64,000 bases of DNA from Zantedeschia hybrid cultivar (lineage: Eukaryota; Streptophyta; Magnoliopsida; Alismatales; Araceae). The notes beneath the pieces were generated by a model, which worked only from the letters and a program-made list of their open reading frames with translations, did not search any database and was not told the DNA's origin. Where the stretch lies: positions 22,310,729 through 22,374,728 of the forward strand of contig JARZZO010000013.1 in the NCBI GenBank assembly GCA_030544215.1, in the 5' to 3' direction. The position numbers and the translations under genes were made by a program. Positions 33,733-43,197 of this stretch are shown piece by piece (the stretch's first letter is position 1; every line of letters starts with the position of its first letter).

Positions 33733-34036
33733 GGCTGAAACGCGTCGACATCTACGGACGCCTATCAGGTGACATGACGGCCGCTCTGACAAGATTCTGA
33801 AACGCGTCGTCCTACCCAGACGCCATTCAGACAACTTGTCAGGGCCGTACTCTGACACACCCAGAGTCGCAGTCTGAAAGGCGTCGACCCACACGGACGC
33901 CGTTCAGACGACCTGACAGGGCCGTACTCTCGCGGCCCAAGGTCAGTCCATGTGGCACCCACGTGGCAGAACCTGAAACGCGTCTGCCACGGTGGACGCC
34001 GTTTAAAACGCGTCTCGAGGTCCTGACGCGATTCGA
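33733..34036. repeat. Inverted-repeat unit array, cluster I (5 units), B 5' LTR
   Basis: Five units with 10-nt spacers and intact GCGTC/GACGC cores. Confidence 0.85.
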
Positions 34037-34117
34037 CTCAGAACCTCCGCCCCTCACAAGGGCTAGAACAACGGGGGTCCGACCCGAAAACCGGATCCGA
34101 AAGTCTCGATCCTTACA

Positions 34118-34375
34118 TTAAACCCTAGTCGGTTTCATCTTATGAATAAACGACCGTATCCAGAACACCCCTAAAACCCGCATATTAGACACGAAGTGTT
34201 TAATAGGTTTAATAGCATCGTTAAAAATAATGAAAGATTCATTAATCATCACATGATAATAATCTTAAAATTTCCCCGAAGAGCAAGCCCAAGAACGTGT
34301 ACAATACAGTTCTTCACGCATAACAAGAAATTATCATGCAAAATGATGCCGTTTTAGGATCGAACCAACAACCTG
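34118..34375 (-). other. C1 5' leader, LTR-proximal part (starts with TSD of B)
   Basis: 34118-34122 is the right copy of the TTAAA TSD. The remaining 250 bp join the C1 primer site to the leader segment left of B. No gene seen. Confidence 0.75.
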
Positions 34376-34387
34376 GCTCTGATACCA
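34376..34387 (-). other. Primer binding site of C1 (tRNA-iMet)
   Basis: The minus strand reads TGGTATCAGAGC followed by CAGG, one base from the 5' LTR. Confidence 0.9.
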
Positions 34388-34388
34388 C

Positions 34389-35973
34389 TGTAAGGAATCG
34401 CTTAGAACGCAGCGGAAAATAAAATCGATTCCTATGTATCGGTTACTGGGATCGTAAAACGGACAATAAAATTAAACGCGGGAAGAACGGTTCTTCACCT
34501 TTGCGGGGTTTCGAATCTCCCATGGATAATTCCGACTCGGTAATCGCGCACCCGCATGATCTCTAGAGGTATCCACACGAGTTCCCGCTGCAGACGCGTT
34601 TTCCTCCTCGACTTGAGTGCTCCGACCCGATCTCAAATCCACCATGCGCGGAAAGAGAAAGATCTACTCCAAGAGAGAGAAGGAGAGAGAGAGAGGAGAT
34701 AGAGAATCTTGGGGTGTGTAATTCGTCCAACTTCTTTTACCCCTCCCCTTGGCCTCCTTATATAAGAAATAAGGATAAGCACAAGGATTAATCCTCATGA
34801 TTATCCAAGAGTTTGGCCTTGGATAAATCTCCATTAAATATTCATGTTTATCTTGCGGCTTTTCATAAAAACCCAAATAAGCATGAAATTTAACGTCTCT
34901 CACCGTCTGACGAGAACTCTTATGTGTGTAACCCTCTAGGCCCATATATCAGTCCAGTTTCAGGCCCATTAAACTTAGAACTAATTCTAAAGTTTAATAT
35001 TTATTAATTAACATTTAAACATCATATGTTAAATGATTAATTTAATAAACAAGTGGTTTATCATCTGATGATTAATTCACTTGGCCTTCTGATCATGAAC
35101 GGTACCAAACACTACCTCATGATCCCAGAAGATATAAGGGACACTGTTCCCTTTATTTGACCCTTTCCGTCTACAGATACCGCACAGATAAAATCCTTCA
35201 CTCATCCAATGTCCCAATAATGCAAGGGTATGGTTTTATAGTCAAACCCTTTATCGCATTATTTAGATGGATTTTAGTACTCAGTTAATTTCTAGAAAGA
35301 CATCTCTTTCATTTGACTCTGGCCAGGGATTTATGTGTACATATCCATAGGACATTCTCTCTCCAGTCTTATACCAAGAGTGAGTGATCCCCTGTTGTTC
35401 ACTCAATTACCTTCGCAAGCTTTCCACCGTATCTGAGAAACTGAGTATCGTGGGCTTAATGGTTAAAGAGCACAAGTCAGAGAATCAAGACACAATGCTC
35501 TACAAACAAGGTATCATTGGTGACTCAGGTCAAAGGACCAACTGTGTTACTGCAACGATTTAATTCCCTGGTTGACTAATAGGTATAATTACCATCCAGG
35601 AATTCTTATTTGGGTCTGTTCAGTGAACTCATTCTCTAATGAGCACCCACAAGTTTGTCTTAGTGTCACCACACGAGTGAATGTGAGATCATTCACCCTC
35701 ATCACATGAGCAGACATAACTTGTGTCGATCTTATCGGATATTTAATGTCCATCTTAAATATCCTATGATCGAGAACTGTTTAAGACAAGTGACTAAGGA
35801 TATTGATCTCACTATCATGATCTCATCATTATTCAATATCCCATACACTTGTCTACGGACCTTCATTACGATAGTTAATTTTGCAAGAACTGTAAATGAA
35901 GAAATAATTGCCTTTATTAATAATCTGAACTAGAATGTACAATGATTGGCTTTGAGGCCATCCAATTCTATCA
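34389..35973 (-). repeat. 5' LTR of C1 (1585 bp)
   Basis: Homologous over its full length to 7622-9204. Its outer border may be 35973 or 35989, because CTATCAATTAGATACT is tandemly duplicated at the junction. Confidence 0.9.
34758..34765 (-). promoter_or_regulatory. Probable TATA box in C1 5' LTR
   Basis: The minus strand reads CTTATATAAGG. As the 5' LTR copy this would drive transcription of C1. Confidence 0.55.
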
Positions 35974-35999
35974 ATTAGATACTCTATCAATTAGATACT
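35968..35999. repeat. 16-bp tandem duplication across the C1/C0 junction
   Basis: 35968-35983 and 35984-35999 are identical (CTATCAATTAGATACT). The unit is the last 6 bp of the LTR, the TSD and 5 bp of target. It therefore arose after or during insertion of C1. Confidence 0.9.
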
Positions 36000-37534
36000 A
36001 GATGTGTATCTCATGTCTGCAACTCTGTGTAGGCACTGACAAGAAGGCGTAAGCTGAGGACCGGCGAGGTGAAGCTGAGGCTAGGGAACGGCACAAGAGT
36101 TGCGGCAATCGTTGTGGGGACAGTGAAGCTCAAGCTACCATCCGGAGACACATTTTTATTAGATGAATGTTATTATGTACCTAGCATAATAAGGAACATC
36201 ATTTCAATTTCATGTTTAGATAGAATTAGATACAATTTAAATTTTGGGAACAATAGTTGTTCAATTTATTTCGGAAATAAATTAATAGCTTCTGCTATTT
36301 TGTCCAATGGATTGTATCTATTGAATGTGTCTCATGATAATTTACATATCAGTTCTTCAATTAAAAGAAGTAAGTATGAAATGAACAAAGCCTACTTGTG
36401 GCATTGTAGGCTTGGACACATTGGTGAAAACAGACTCCAAAGGTTGCATAAAGATGGATATTTGGATCCATTTGATTATGAATCATATGCAACCTATGAG
36501 TCATGTTTAATGGGTAAAATGGCTAAGTTTCCATTTAGTGGAACTGGAGAATGAGCCAAAGGCATATTAGAACTCATACATTCAGATGTATGTGGTCCTA
36601 TGTCAACCCAAGCCATTGGTGGTTTCTCATACTTCGTTACATTCACTGATGATTACTCAAGGTTTGGATATGTATACTTATTGAAGTATAAATCTGAAGC
36701 TTTTGAGAAATTCAGAGAATTTAAGAATAAAGTAGAAAAATAAACAGGAAAGAGTATAAAAACCATCCGATCTGATCGGGGTGGTGAATACTTGAGTACT
36801 GAGTTCATTAAATACTTAAAGGATAATGGTATCCTTTCTCAGCTTACATCTCCTTATACACCTCAGATGAATGGTGGATCAGAAAGGAGAAATCGCACAT
36901 TAATGGAAATGGTGCGATCTATGATGAGCATGTCCAAATTACCAGTGTCCTTATGGGGATATGCACTTAGCTCGGTTATGTATATCCTGAACAAGGTACC
37001 TAGCAAATATGTTGAGACCACTCCATATGAGATATGGTATGGAAGGAAACCAGACCTTAAACATGTTAAAGTCTGGGGATGTCCTGCTCATGTTAAAAGA
37101 CATGACACAGATAAGCTGGAATCCAGAACTGACAAATGCAGATTTGTGGGATATCCAAATGAAACTTATGGATATTACTTTTATCATCCTGGCGAATAAA
37201 AGGTGTTTGTGGCCAGGAGAGCTGTCTTTCTGGAAGAAGATTATATTCTCCAGAATGACAGTGGGAGTAAAGTAACACTGGAAGAAGTTTCAGACCCACA
37301 AACTGACAATGGTTCATCAGATGAACCGTCATTTTCTGAACCTGTTCAAAATGATACACAAGAACCTCGTAGGTCTGAAAGAGTACCTAAACCACCAAAA
37401 AGATATGTGGGACATATTAATTTGGATGGTTCAAGGATACTGTATAATGAGGATGATGATCCTAAGACTTACCAGGAGGCCATTGAAAGTCTAGAGGCTG
37501 GGAAATGGCGGGAAGCCATGAATTCTGAAATACA

Positions 37535-37584
<50 letters not shown>

Positions 37585-37592
37585 CATACAAA
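35974..37592 (+). pseudogene. C0 polyprotein, part 2: protease end, GAG-pre-integrase and integrase; truncated before RT
   Basis: Continues the frame broken by C1. LDTRCVSHVC (protease), LRLGNGTRVAAIV, GAG-pre-integrase (AYLWHCRLGHIGENRL), integrase (LIHSDVCGPMSTQ, RSDRGGEYLST, NGGSERRNRT) and the C-terminal WYGRKPD, CRFVGYPNETYGYYFY. Stops at 36030 (TAG), 36552 (TGA), 36741 (TAA) and 37197 (TAA). The frame then reads NEDDDPKTYQEAIES and MNSEIQ and runs into a (TA)24 tract. Reverse transcriptase and RNase H are missing. Confidence 0.88.
37536..37583. repeat. (TA)24 microsatellite inside C0 coding sequence
   Basis: 48 nt of alternating TA right after the MNSEIQ codons. C1 has SMYANQ here, and the bases after the repeat (catacaaat) resemble the YTN codons of related elements, so the repeat probably grew from a TATGTATA core. 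Confidence 0.9.
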
Positions 37593-37597
37593 TAGCA

Positions 37598-38709
37598 TGA
37601 ATCTTTCCACTTATTTAACGGACATACATCCAAACCACAACATGATGAGGTTTAACATGACATGCAGCCAGCAATAAGGTAAATGCCCATTGGCGCTTCC
37701 GCTGCACAGCAGGGGGACCCACACCTGTTCCACCTAGATCAGAAGAACTGTAGCCAAGATTTACCGTTTTCCTCGGGTTGCGTCTTTTACTTAATGTCTA
37801 CCTCATAAGGATGCTTGTATGATTCGGACGCGTGAGCTCCTAAGGTGGCACCGTCCATAAGCATGTTTGATTTTAACATGGGAGACTTAGATAATGAAAT
37901 TTAGGCATGGGTTGGGAGTCCATTTAGGCTTTTATGTCATTTCGATAGCATATCAACTTAGTAGCAACTACTTAAATTTGTACGAAAATGCACGTTTGAA
38001 AACAGGGCATTTGGGATAGGAAAATAACTATGGAGACGGGACTATGTACTTGTCTTTAACTAGAAGCTCTCTTGGACACAGCAGGAACCTCCTACGCGTG
38101 CGAAAAACCCTTGCGAGCAATCCCCATTCTTGCTCTATATCTTTCTCTCTTCCTCTCTTTCTCTCCTCCTCTCTTCTTCTCTTTCTCTCTCTCTTTCTCT
38201 CTTGGGCGTGGGCAAGGAGGAGGAGAAGAAGAGATGGGGGAAATGGAGGGGTAACCCCCCTATTTATAGGTGATGGCATGCCTTAAGATGGGGACATGTG
38301 TCTCCCCTCTTTTAAGATGGACATGACATGTGGCTGGTGAGGTGGCATGGGTTTCTTGGGGGCTAAGAAACCTTACCAGTTTCCTTATCCTTTTTCATAC
38401 CAGTATCCTTATCCTTTACCTTACCAATATCCTTATCCTTTAGTGCTTTTATATTTTAGTCTCTATATTCTCTATAATTGGCTTTATGCCCTCATTCAAC
38501 ACTTCTTTACCGAATTTAACTCATTTTTAGTGATTTGAGGACACATCTAGAAGCTTTACAAACTTCACATAACCTTATAAAAATCATTTATTGCATTATA
38601 AGACATGCATTTTTCATATTGTATTTATACTTTTTCGATATTTACGAATATACCATTTTTCATAATTATGTATATATTGGCATGTAACTGTAATTTGTAG
38701 GTCCTTACA
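37598..38709 (-). repeat. Element Z: LTR (solo or orphan) of the G3 family, about 1.1 kb
   Basis: On the minus strand it starts TGTAAGGACCTAC and ends GATTCA. Its first 450 bp match the G3 3' LTR (54658-55370), including the GGTTTCTTGGGGGCTAAG and CTTATCC repeats. No primer site follows it and no polypurine tract precedes it. Flanks are C0 on the left and unidentified sequence on the right, with no matching 5-bp TSD, so one side was probably rearranged. The left border is the least certain. Confidence 0.7.
38260..38268 (-). promoter_or_regulatory. Probable TATA box in LTR Z
   Basis: The minus strand reads CACCTATAAATAGGGG followed by a pyrimidine- then purine-rich leader, a usual plant promoter layout. 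Confidence 0.55.
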
Positions 38710-39730
38710 CATGGGGTCTTTCTCATCTAGCAACTCATACACCACATAACCATCATTGATATACTCATCTACTTCACATTCTTCTGGCACCTGGATAGGA
38801 TTTTCTAAAAGCCGAGGGATTTGTGAATAAGAATGGCACCTAAAAGCTAGCTCTTGGAGGTATCTATTTGGAATACGCCTACCCTTGGATTTCCTAGACT
38901 CCCTGATTTGCCTATACCTAACTTCATTAGACTCTCTAGACATAGACTCCCTATCCTGACCTAAAGAGGACGAAGAAGGATAAAAATCATGGGATATGAA
39001 TTGGATACAGGTGGATTCCCCTAAGAAGAGGAGTAGAGTAGATCTAGAAGAGAATTTTGCATGAGTGACCCGCATGGCGGTGCACACTCGGACGAGAAAT
39101 AGGAGGTCTCCGCAATGATGTCGGGAGGAGGTTGAGAAATTAACGTTATGTTTTAGATTTTCATTAATCATGAACATAAGTGAACTTGGAGGAGAGATAG
39201 AGTAGGAAAAGATGGAAGGAAGAACAACACCATGGCCAGAGGATTTAGGGGATCATGTAGCAAAATGTCCCATATTCTATCATAGATCTCTTCGGAATTG
39301 AGAGAAACTCAAAGGAGAAAGTCTGCGGTGAGAGAGTAATCATAATGGGCGGTGCCTTGGGATATCTTCGGTGATCATTCTGGTCCAAGCAGGGGTCACA
39401 ACAATGTTTTGAATAGTATGTGGAGAGCAAAAACATGGGAGGGATAGGTGGCCAGCTAAAGATAGTCCACGGTCAATCCTTCTTCATCGGGGTCATCAGG
39501 TTTCCTTTCATCAGTTTCTTCATCCAGCAAAATTCTTTTATTGATAATAGAGCTTGGTCCTTCAATCAGCTTCTCCACCAATGGCGGCCACTTAAGCTCT
39601 ATAGGGTGGAGGAATAACCGGTTCAGAGCAATATACAAGTCCCACATATCAAACCACCGGTACCACTCGCACTCAAGATTGTGAAACTTCCTTCTTTTTA
39701 GAGGCCGTAGAGCCTCCACAGACTGGTAAG
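38710..39730 (-). other. Unidentified stretch with two remnant open frames
   Basis: Two minus-strand frames look protein-like rather than random, but I do not recognise either. The first (39177-38710, running into LTR Z) contains SRESNEVRYRQIRESRKSK and a C-terminal acidic part with VDEYINDGYVVYELLDE. The second (39719-39456) contains KFHNLECEWYRWFDMWDLY and ends with an acidic tail (DEETDERKPDDPDEEG). The DNA between them has stops in all frames. A TTACCAG acceptor-like site lies near 39725. They could be exons of a decayed host gene or an unrecognised mobile element. Confidence 0.4.
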
Positions 39731-40163
39731 TAGGGGTGGAAGTAGGCCATGCGGCCTATCAAGGGCCTACGGCCTGGCCTGCTGTTGACTTGGCCTGGCC
39801 TGGCTTGTTTAGCAATTTAGGCCAGGCCAAGGCCTTCATATAGGCCTATTTTTCAAAAGCCTGTTTTATAGGCTTGCAGGCCGGCCTGTTTACATATTTT
39901 CCTTACAAGGAAACTATAAATACCTTGTAGGCCGAGGCCTATTTTTGGCCTTTTAGGCCAAGACATATTTTTTGCCTATTTCCTGATAGGCCTAAATAGG
40001 CCAATAGGCCAGGCCAGGCCTAGTGATTTTTCTAAACAGGCAAGGCCAGGCCTCTTTTTTGGCCTACAGCAAGCCAACTGGCCAGGCCCAGGCTGAGCCT
40101 TCGCCATGTAGGCTTGGCCTATTTTTGCAAAGCTTGGCTTGGCCTGGCCTACTTCCACCCCTA
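39731..40163. mobile_element. Element M1: hAT-like MITE, 433 bp
   Basis: Terminal inverted repeats TAGGGGTGGAAGTAGGCC and GGCCTACTTCCACCCCTA bound a noncoding interior. The 8-bp TSD is CTGGTAAG (39723-39730) and ATGGTAAG (40164-40171), 7 of 8 matching. The interior consists largely of repeated TAGGCC and GGCCTGGCC words. No transposase is present. An 8-bp TSD and a TAGGGG terminus fit the hAT superfamily. Confidence 0.8.
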
Positions 40164-40171
40164 ATGGTAAG

Positions 40172-40410
40172 TAAGCAGCGATAAATAATGTCTAGCTAGC
40201 TCTCTTCCATATACATCATGCAAATCAAAACATAAAGTGACTATGACTATGTTGTCACCTCCATGCTGGATAACAGGTCTCTTGATAAAATGAGTGAACA
40301 ATGTTCAGGTTAGGGGGTTCTAATTTTCCTTGTACAGTGTCACCATGGTCTTTTATAGTTTGTTCCCTCCTTCATCTTCTTCCTGTTGGACCATCTTATG
40401 CCTTACCTTC
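40172..40410. other. Unassigned interval between M1 and S1
   Basis: No gene, repeat or element end seen. Continuous with 43176-43197 once S1 and its TSD are removed. Confidence 0.6.
40406..40410. repeat. TSD of S1, left copy (CCTTC)
   Basis: Repeated at 43176-43180. Confidence 0.9.
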
Positions 40411-41848
40411 TGTAACGACCCGCCATCCTATGACCGGGGACCCGGTCACTAAATGGATGTCGGCCCATTAACTACGGGTTCACACCCGGATCTCACACAA
40501 CACATCTGGAGGAGTAAGTGCTAAACAGGGCTAAATATAACAATCACACGGACTACAAAGGTAAATGAGTGCGCAGGAAGGAAAATATCAATGTCCGTAT
40601 ACAGTCCAACAATATTTACAATGTCCAACACATTAAATAAGTACAGGCAGAAGGAAAGTACAACAACATCGGGGCATACCCCGGAACTGAGACAGCTGCT
40701 GGTCCGCACACCAAGAAGACACCACGCTACCGCTGCGCCTCGAAGTCCACACCTGAAACCGCAGGGAGTGAGCCACACCAGAATTGGGCTCAGTAGGGAT
40801 CATCCGATCCCCTGCCTCCCACTCACACACCCACAAGTGAAGCAACAGTAATATAAAGCAAATTAAGTAAAGCAGTAAACATAGCACCCAACTCAGACAT
40901 GAAACGCACGATAAGCAGTGTAGCAGGAACAACTCTGAGTAACCCGAAGAACCCAACACAGAGCCACGTCTCACAACCGAAGTCCACAAGGCGACTAAAC
41001 CACACAGTCGACCGAAGTCAAACGTCGCCTACCAACACTACCACCAGTGCTCACGCCTGTCCACCCCTACAGTGTTCCGGGGCACTGTAGGGTGAGGCAG
41101 TGAGCTAAACTAGGACTAGCTGGACTCAGTGTACCGCCACTGCCAGCTACGTGTGCACACAAGCAGTCTAGACTACTGTCCTACCACCGGATTGCCTCCA
41201 CGCTAGGCCTCAGCGCTTCCAGGAGGGCCCTGGGGACCGGCGAACCCCCGTCAAGCCGAAGCTATAGGAACTACCCGCAAACCCAACTCTCCCGGGCTGC
41301 ATCAGGCCAAGGGCTAAGGGTACCACTCGTAACCTTGATCAAAGGTCACATCAGGCCCAATGGCTAAAGGGTAAACCAACTCCCACCAGTAACACCACCA
41401 GCTCCACAGCAAGAAACACGCCGGAAGCTGTCACGACAAACAAGGGAAACCCGACCCGCTGAGGCCAAGCAGCAACCCCTCGGATAGCGCACCAGCTACT
41501 CCGGCCCGACGGGCTCAAGGTGGTTCTGCTTCCCTCAGCTAAAGGTAAACCACAACATGTACCCCTCCTCACAGACACCATGACCCTGTCCCCACCGGTC
41601 CATGGTGACATCGGAAACCATAGCCATATCGATCCACAGTCGTATAAGCACACACACACATATATAACATGCTGTCATTCCATTCGCACAGTAAACCCCA
41701 GTCTCAACGTACGGTTAAAGCACACACCCATGGATGATGAAATCTCATTCATGCAGAAGTCCTCAGTCTCAGTATACAACTCAAAGCATGCATCTGAACC
41801 ATCCCACCGTGAAACATGTATCAAATAATCAGAGTTAAGCATTCCTGT

Positions 41849-42211
41849 CTTGAATCGCGTCGACCGAGGTCGACGCCATTCAAGCTCCACAGACGGGTTC
41901 ATTAAAAGCCAGATTATCTCTTAAAATGCGTCCACCCATAAAGCCGCCGTTTAAAACGCGTCAGGGTCGCCCGACGCCATTCAACCCAGAAATCCAGACT
42001 GCAGAACCCTTAAACGGGGGCATTTCCTGCCTAAATGGCGTCATGATGGCCCGACGTCCTTCTGAAAGGCGTCGTCCATCCATGACGTCATTTGGCGCCA
42101 GAACCCCTAACTCAGGAAACCTCAAACAGGGAGGTTTCTGCCCTAAAAGGCGTCGAACTACCTTGACGTCTTTCTAAAAGGCGTCGACCAGGTACGACGC
42201 CATTTAGCGCC
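41849..42211. repeat. Inverted-repeat unit array, cluster II (7 units), S1
   Basis: Six units with clear arms and 10-nt spacers and one decayed unit near 41930-41955. Confidence 0.83.
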
Positions 42212-42750
42212 AGAAACCAGGTTTCCTGGTTCGACCCGAGGGTCTCTCCCTTGAACCCCAAGCACCCCGAAAACCCCAAAATCAAAGGGGGAAGGAGAGA
42301 AGCTCAACCATACGATCATGCTTACGAAAACACGATCACAAACACCGCCATTCCCACATGGAATCCCCCTAAGCATGCTCAATCTAACCCCACACATCAT
42401 GTCATGCCAAGAAACACACGGGTACACAAGCAAGGTTCGTCCCCCTACCGGTTCTTGAACTCCGCCAAGCCCCGTGCCGCCGTCCCGTCGCACCACACAC
42501 CGCCGCCGGTACCCTCGAGGACGCCGCCACTCCGCCAGGACGTCGGCCGCCGTCCGGAGAAGGGAACGCCGCGAAGGAGGTGGTGGAGGTAGAGGTGAGA
42601 GGTAAGGAGGCTATGGAGTGGTTGGAAGAGGAAGAAGAGGAAGGGAGGGGGAGGAAGAGCGTCGGAGAGGGCGAAGAGGGCGAGGAGAGAGAGAGTGAAG
42701 GTGAGAATGAGGGAAAGAAGGGGAGGCTCGCGGGGTCAATCCGAAACCAA

Positions 42751-43088
42751 CTAAAACGCGTCGATCGAGGCAGACGCCTATCAGTCTGACAGGACAGCCG
42801 TACTGACAGCGCTCTGAAACGCGTCGCCCACCGTGGACGCCGTTCAGGCGATGTGACAGGCCGTACTGACAACGTTCTGGCGCCATGCCCTGACATCGCA
42901 GATGTCACAGTCTGAATCGCGTCGACCCACCTGGACGCCGTTCAGACGAAATGACAGGGGCCGTACTCTCGCGGCCCGAAAACTACCCACGTGGCGCACA
43001 CGTGGCACAACATCCTGCGAACCTAAATGGCGTCCACACACCCTGACGCCTTTTGAAAGGCGTCGACGAGCGCTGACGCCATTCAGCC
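42751..43088. repeat. Inverted-repeat unit array, cluster I (5 units), S1
   Basis: Five units with 10-nt spacers in the same order as in T. Confidence 0.85.
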
Positions 43089-43175
43089 AGAAATCACAAG
43101 ACCCCACGGGGTCCAAACCAGGGGATCCGGCCCGATCCCGACCCGAATACAGAACCCGAAACCTCAGTCCTTACA

Positions 43176-43180
43176 CCTTC
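43176..43180. repeat. TSD of S1, right copy (CCTTC)
   Basis: Identical to 40406-40410. Confidence 0.9.
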
Positions 43181-43197
43181 TTTGGCCTATAGCCCAC

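Larger units (their letters stand above)
24723..34117 (-). mobile_element. Element B: full-length Ty3/gypsy chromovirus (Tekay/Del-like), 9395 bp
   Basis: Same family as A, in opposite orientation. Two LTRs of 2323 bp each differ at about 12 positions (about 0.5%) with no indel. It has the tRNA-iMet primer site, gag-pol frame, chromodomain-like C-terminus, polypurine tract and a perfect TSD (TTAAA). It is inserted in the leader of C1. It is inactivated by two stops and a 1-nt deletion, none shared with A. Confidence 0.95.
31795..34117 (-). repeat. 5' LTR of B (2323 bp)
   Basis: Same ends as 24723-27045; about 12 substitutions between the two. Confidence 0.95.
7622..35973 (-). mobile_element. 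Element C1: Ty1/copia (Angela/BARE-like) retrotransposon with A and B nested inside
   Basis: LTRs of 1583 and 1585 bp bound a minus-strand element with primer site, long leader, gag-protease-integrase-RT-RNase H order and a polypurine tract. Without A and B it would be about 9.56 kb, normal for the Angela lineage. TSD ATTAG. The LTRs differ at roughly 40-50 positions by eye (about 3%), so it is several times older than A and B. The integrase-before-RT order shows it is copia. The Angela/BARE assignment rests on LTR length, long leader and integrase/RT wording, and is less certain. Confidence 0.92.
40411..43175 (-). mobile_element. Element S1: solo LTR of the T family (2765 bp)
   Basis: A complete LTR from TGTAACGACC to GTCCTTACA with no internal region and a perfect TSD CCTTC on both sides. 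It matches 1994-4712 throughout with small indels. This is the expected product of recombination between the two LTRs of one element. Confidence 0.93.

Noticed and set aside
35706..35933. A 75-codon plus-strand frame in the C1 5' LTR
   Set aside because: Lies wholly within the LTR, is antisense to the element, and is not open over the same length in the other LTR.
38028..38286. Frames rich in Arg/Glu or Leu/Ser in LTR Z
   Set aside because: They come from a TTCTCTCTTTCTC-type low-complexity tract in the LTR leader.
39456..39719. Assignment of the unidentified frame to a plastid or pararetrovirus protein
   Set aside because: I considered both because of the aromatic and acidic wording but could match no motif with confidence, so no name is given.
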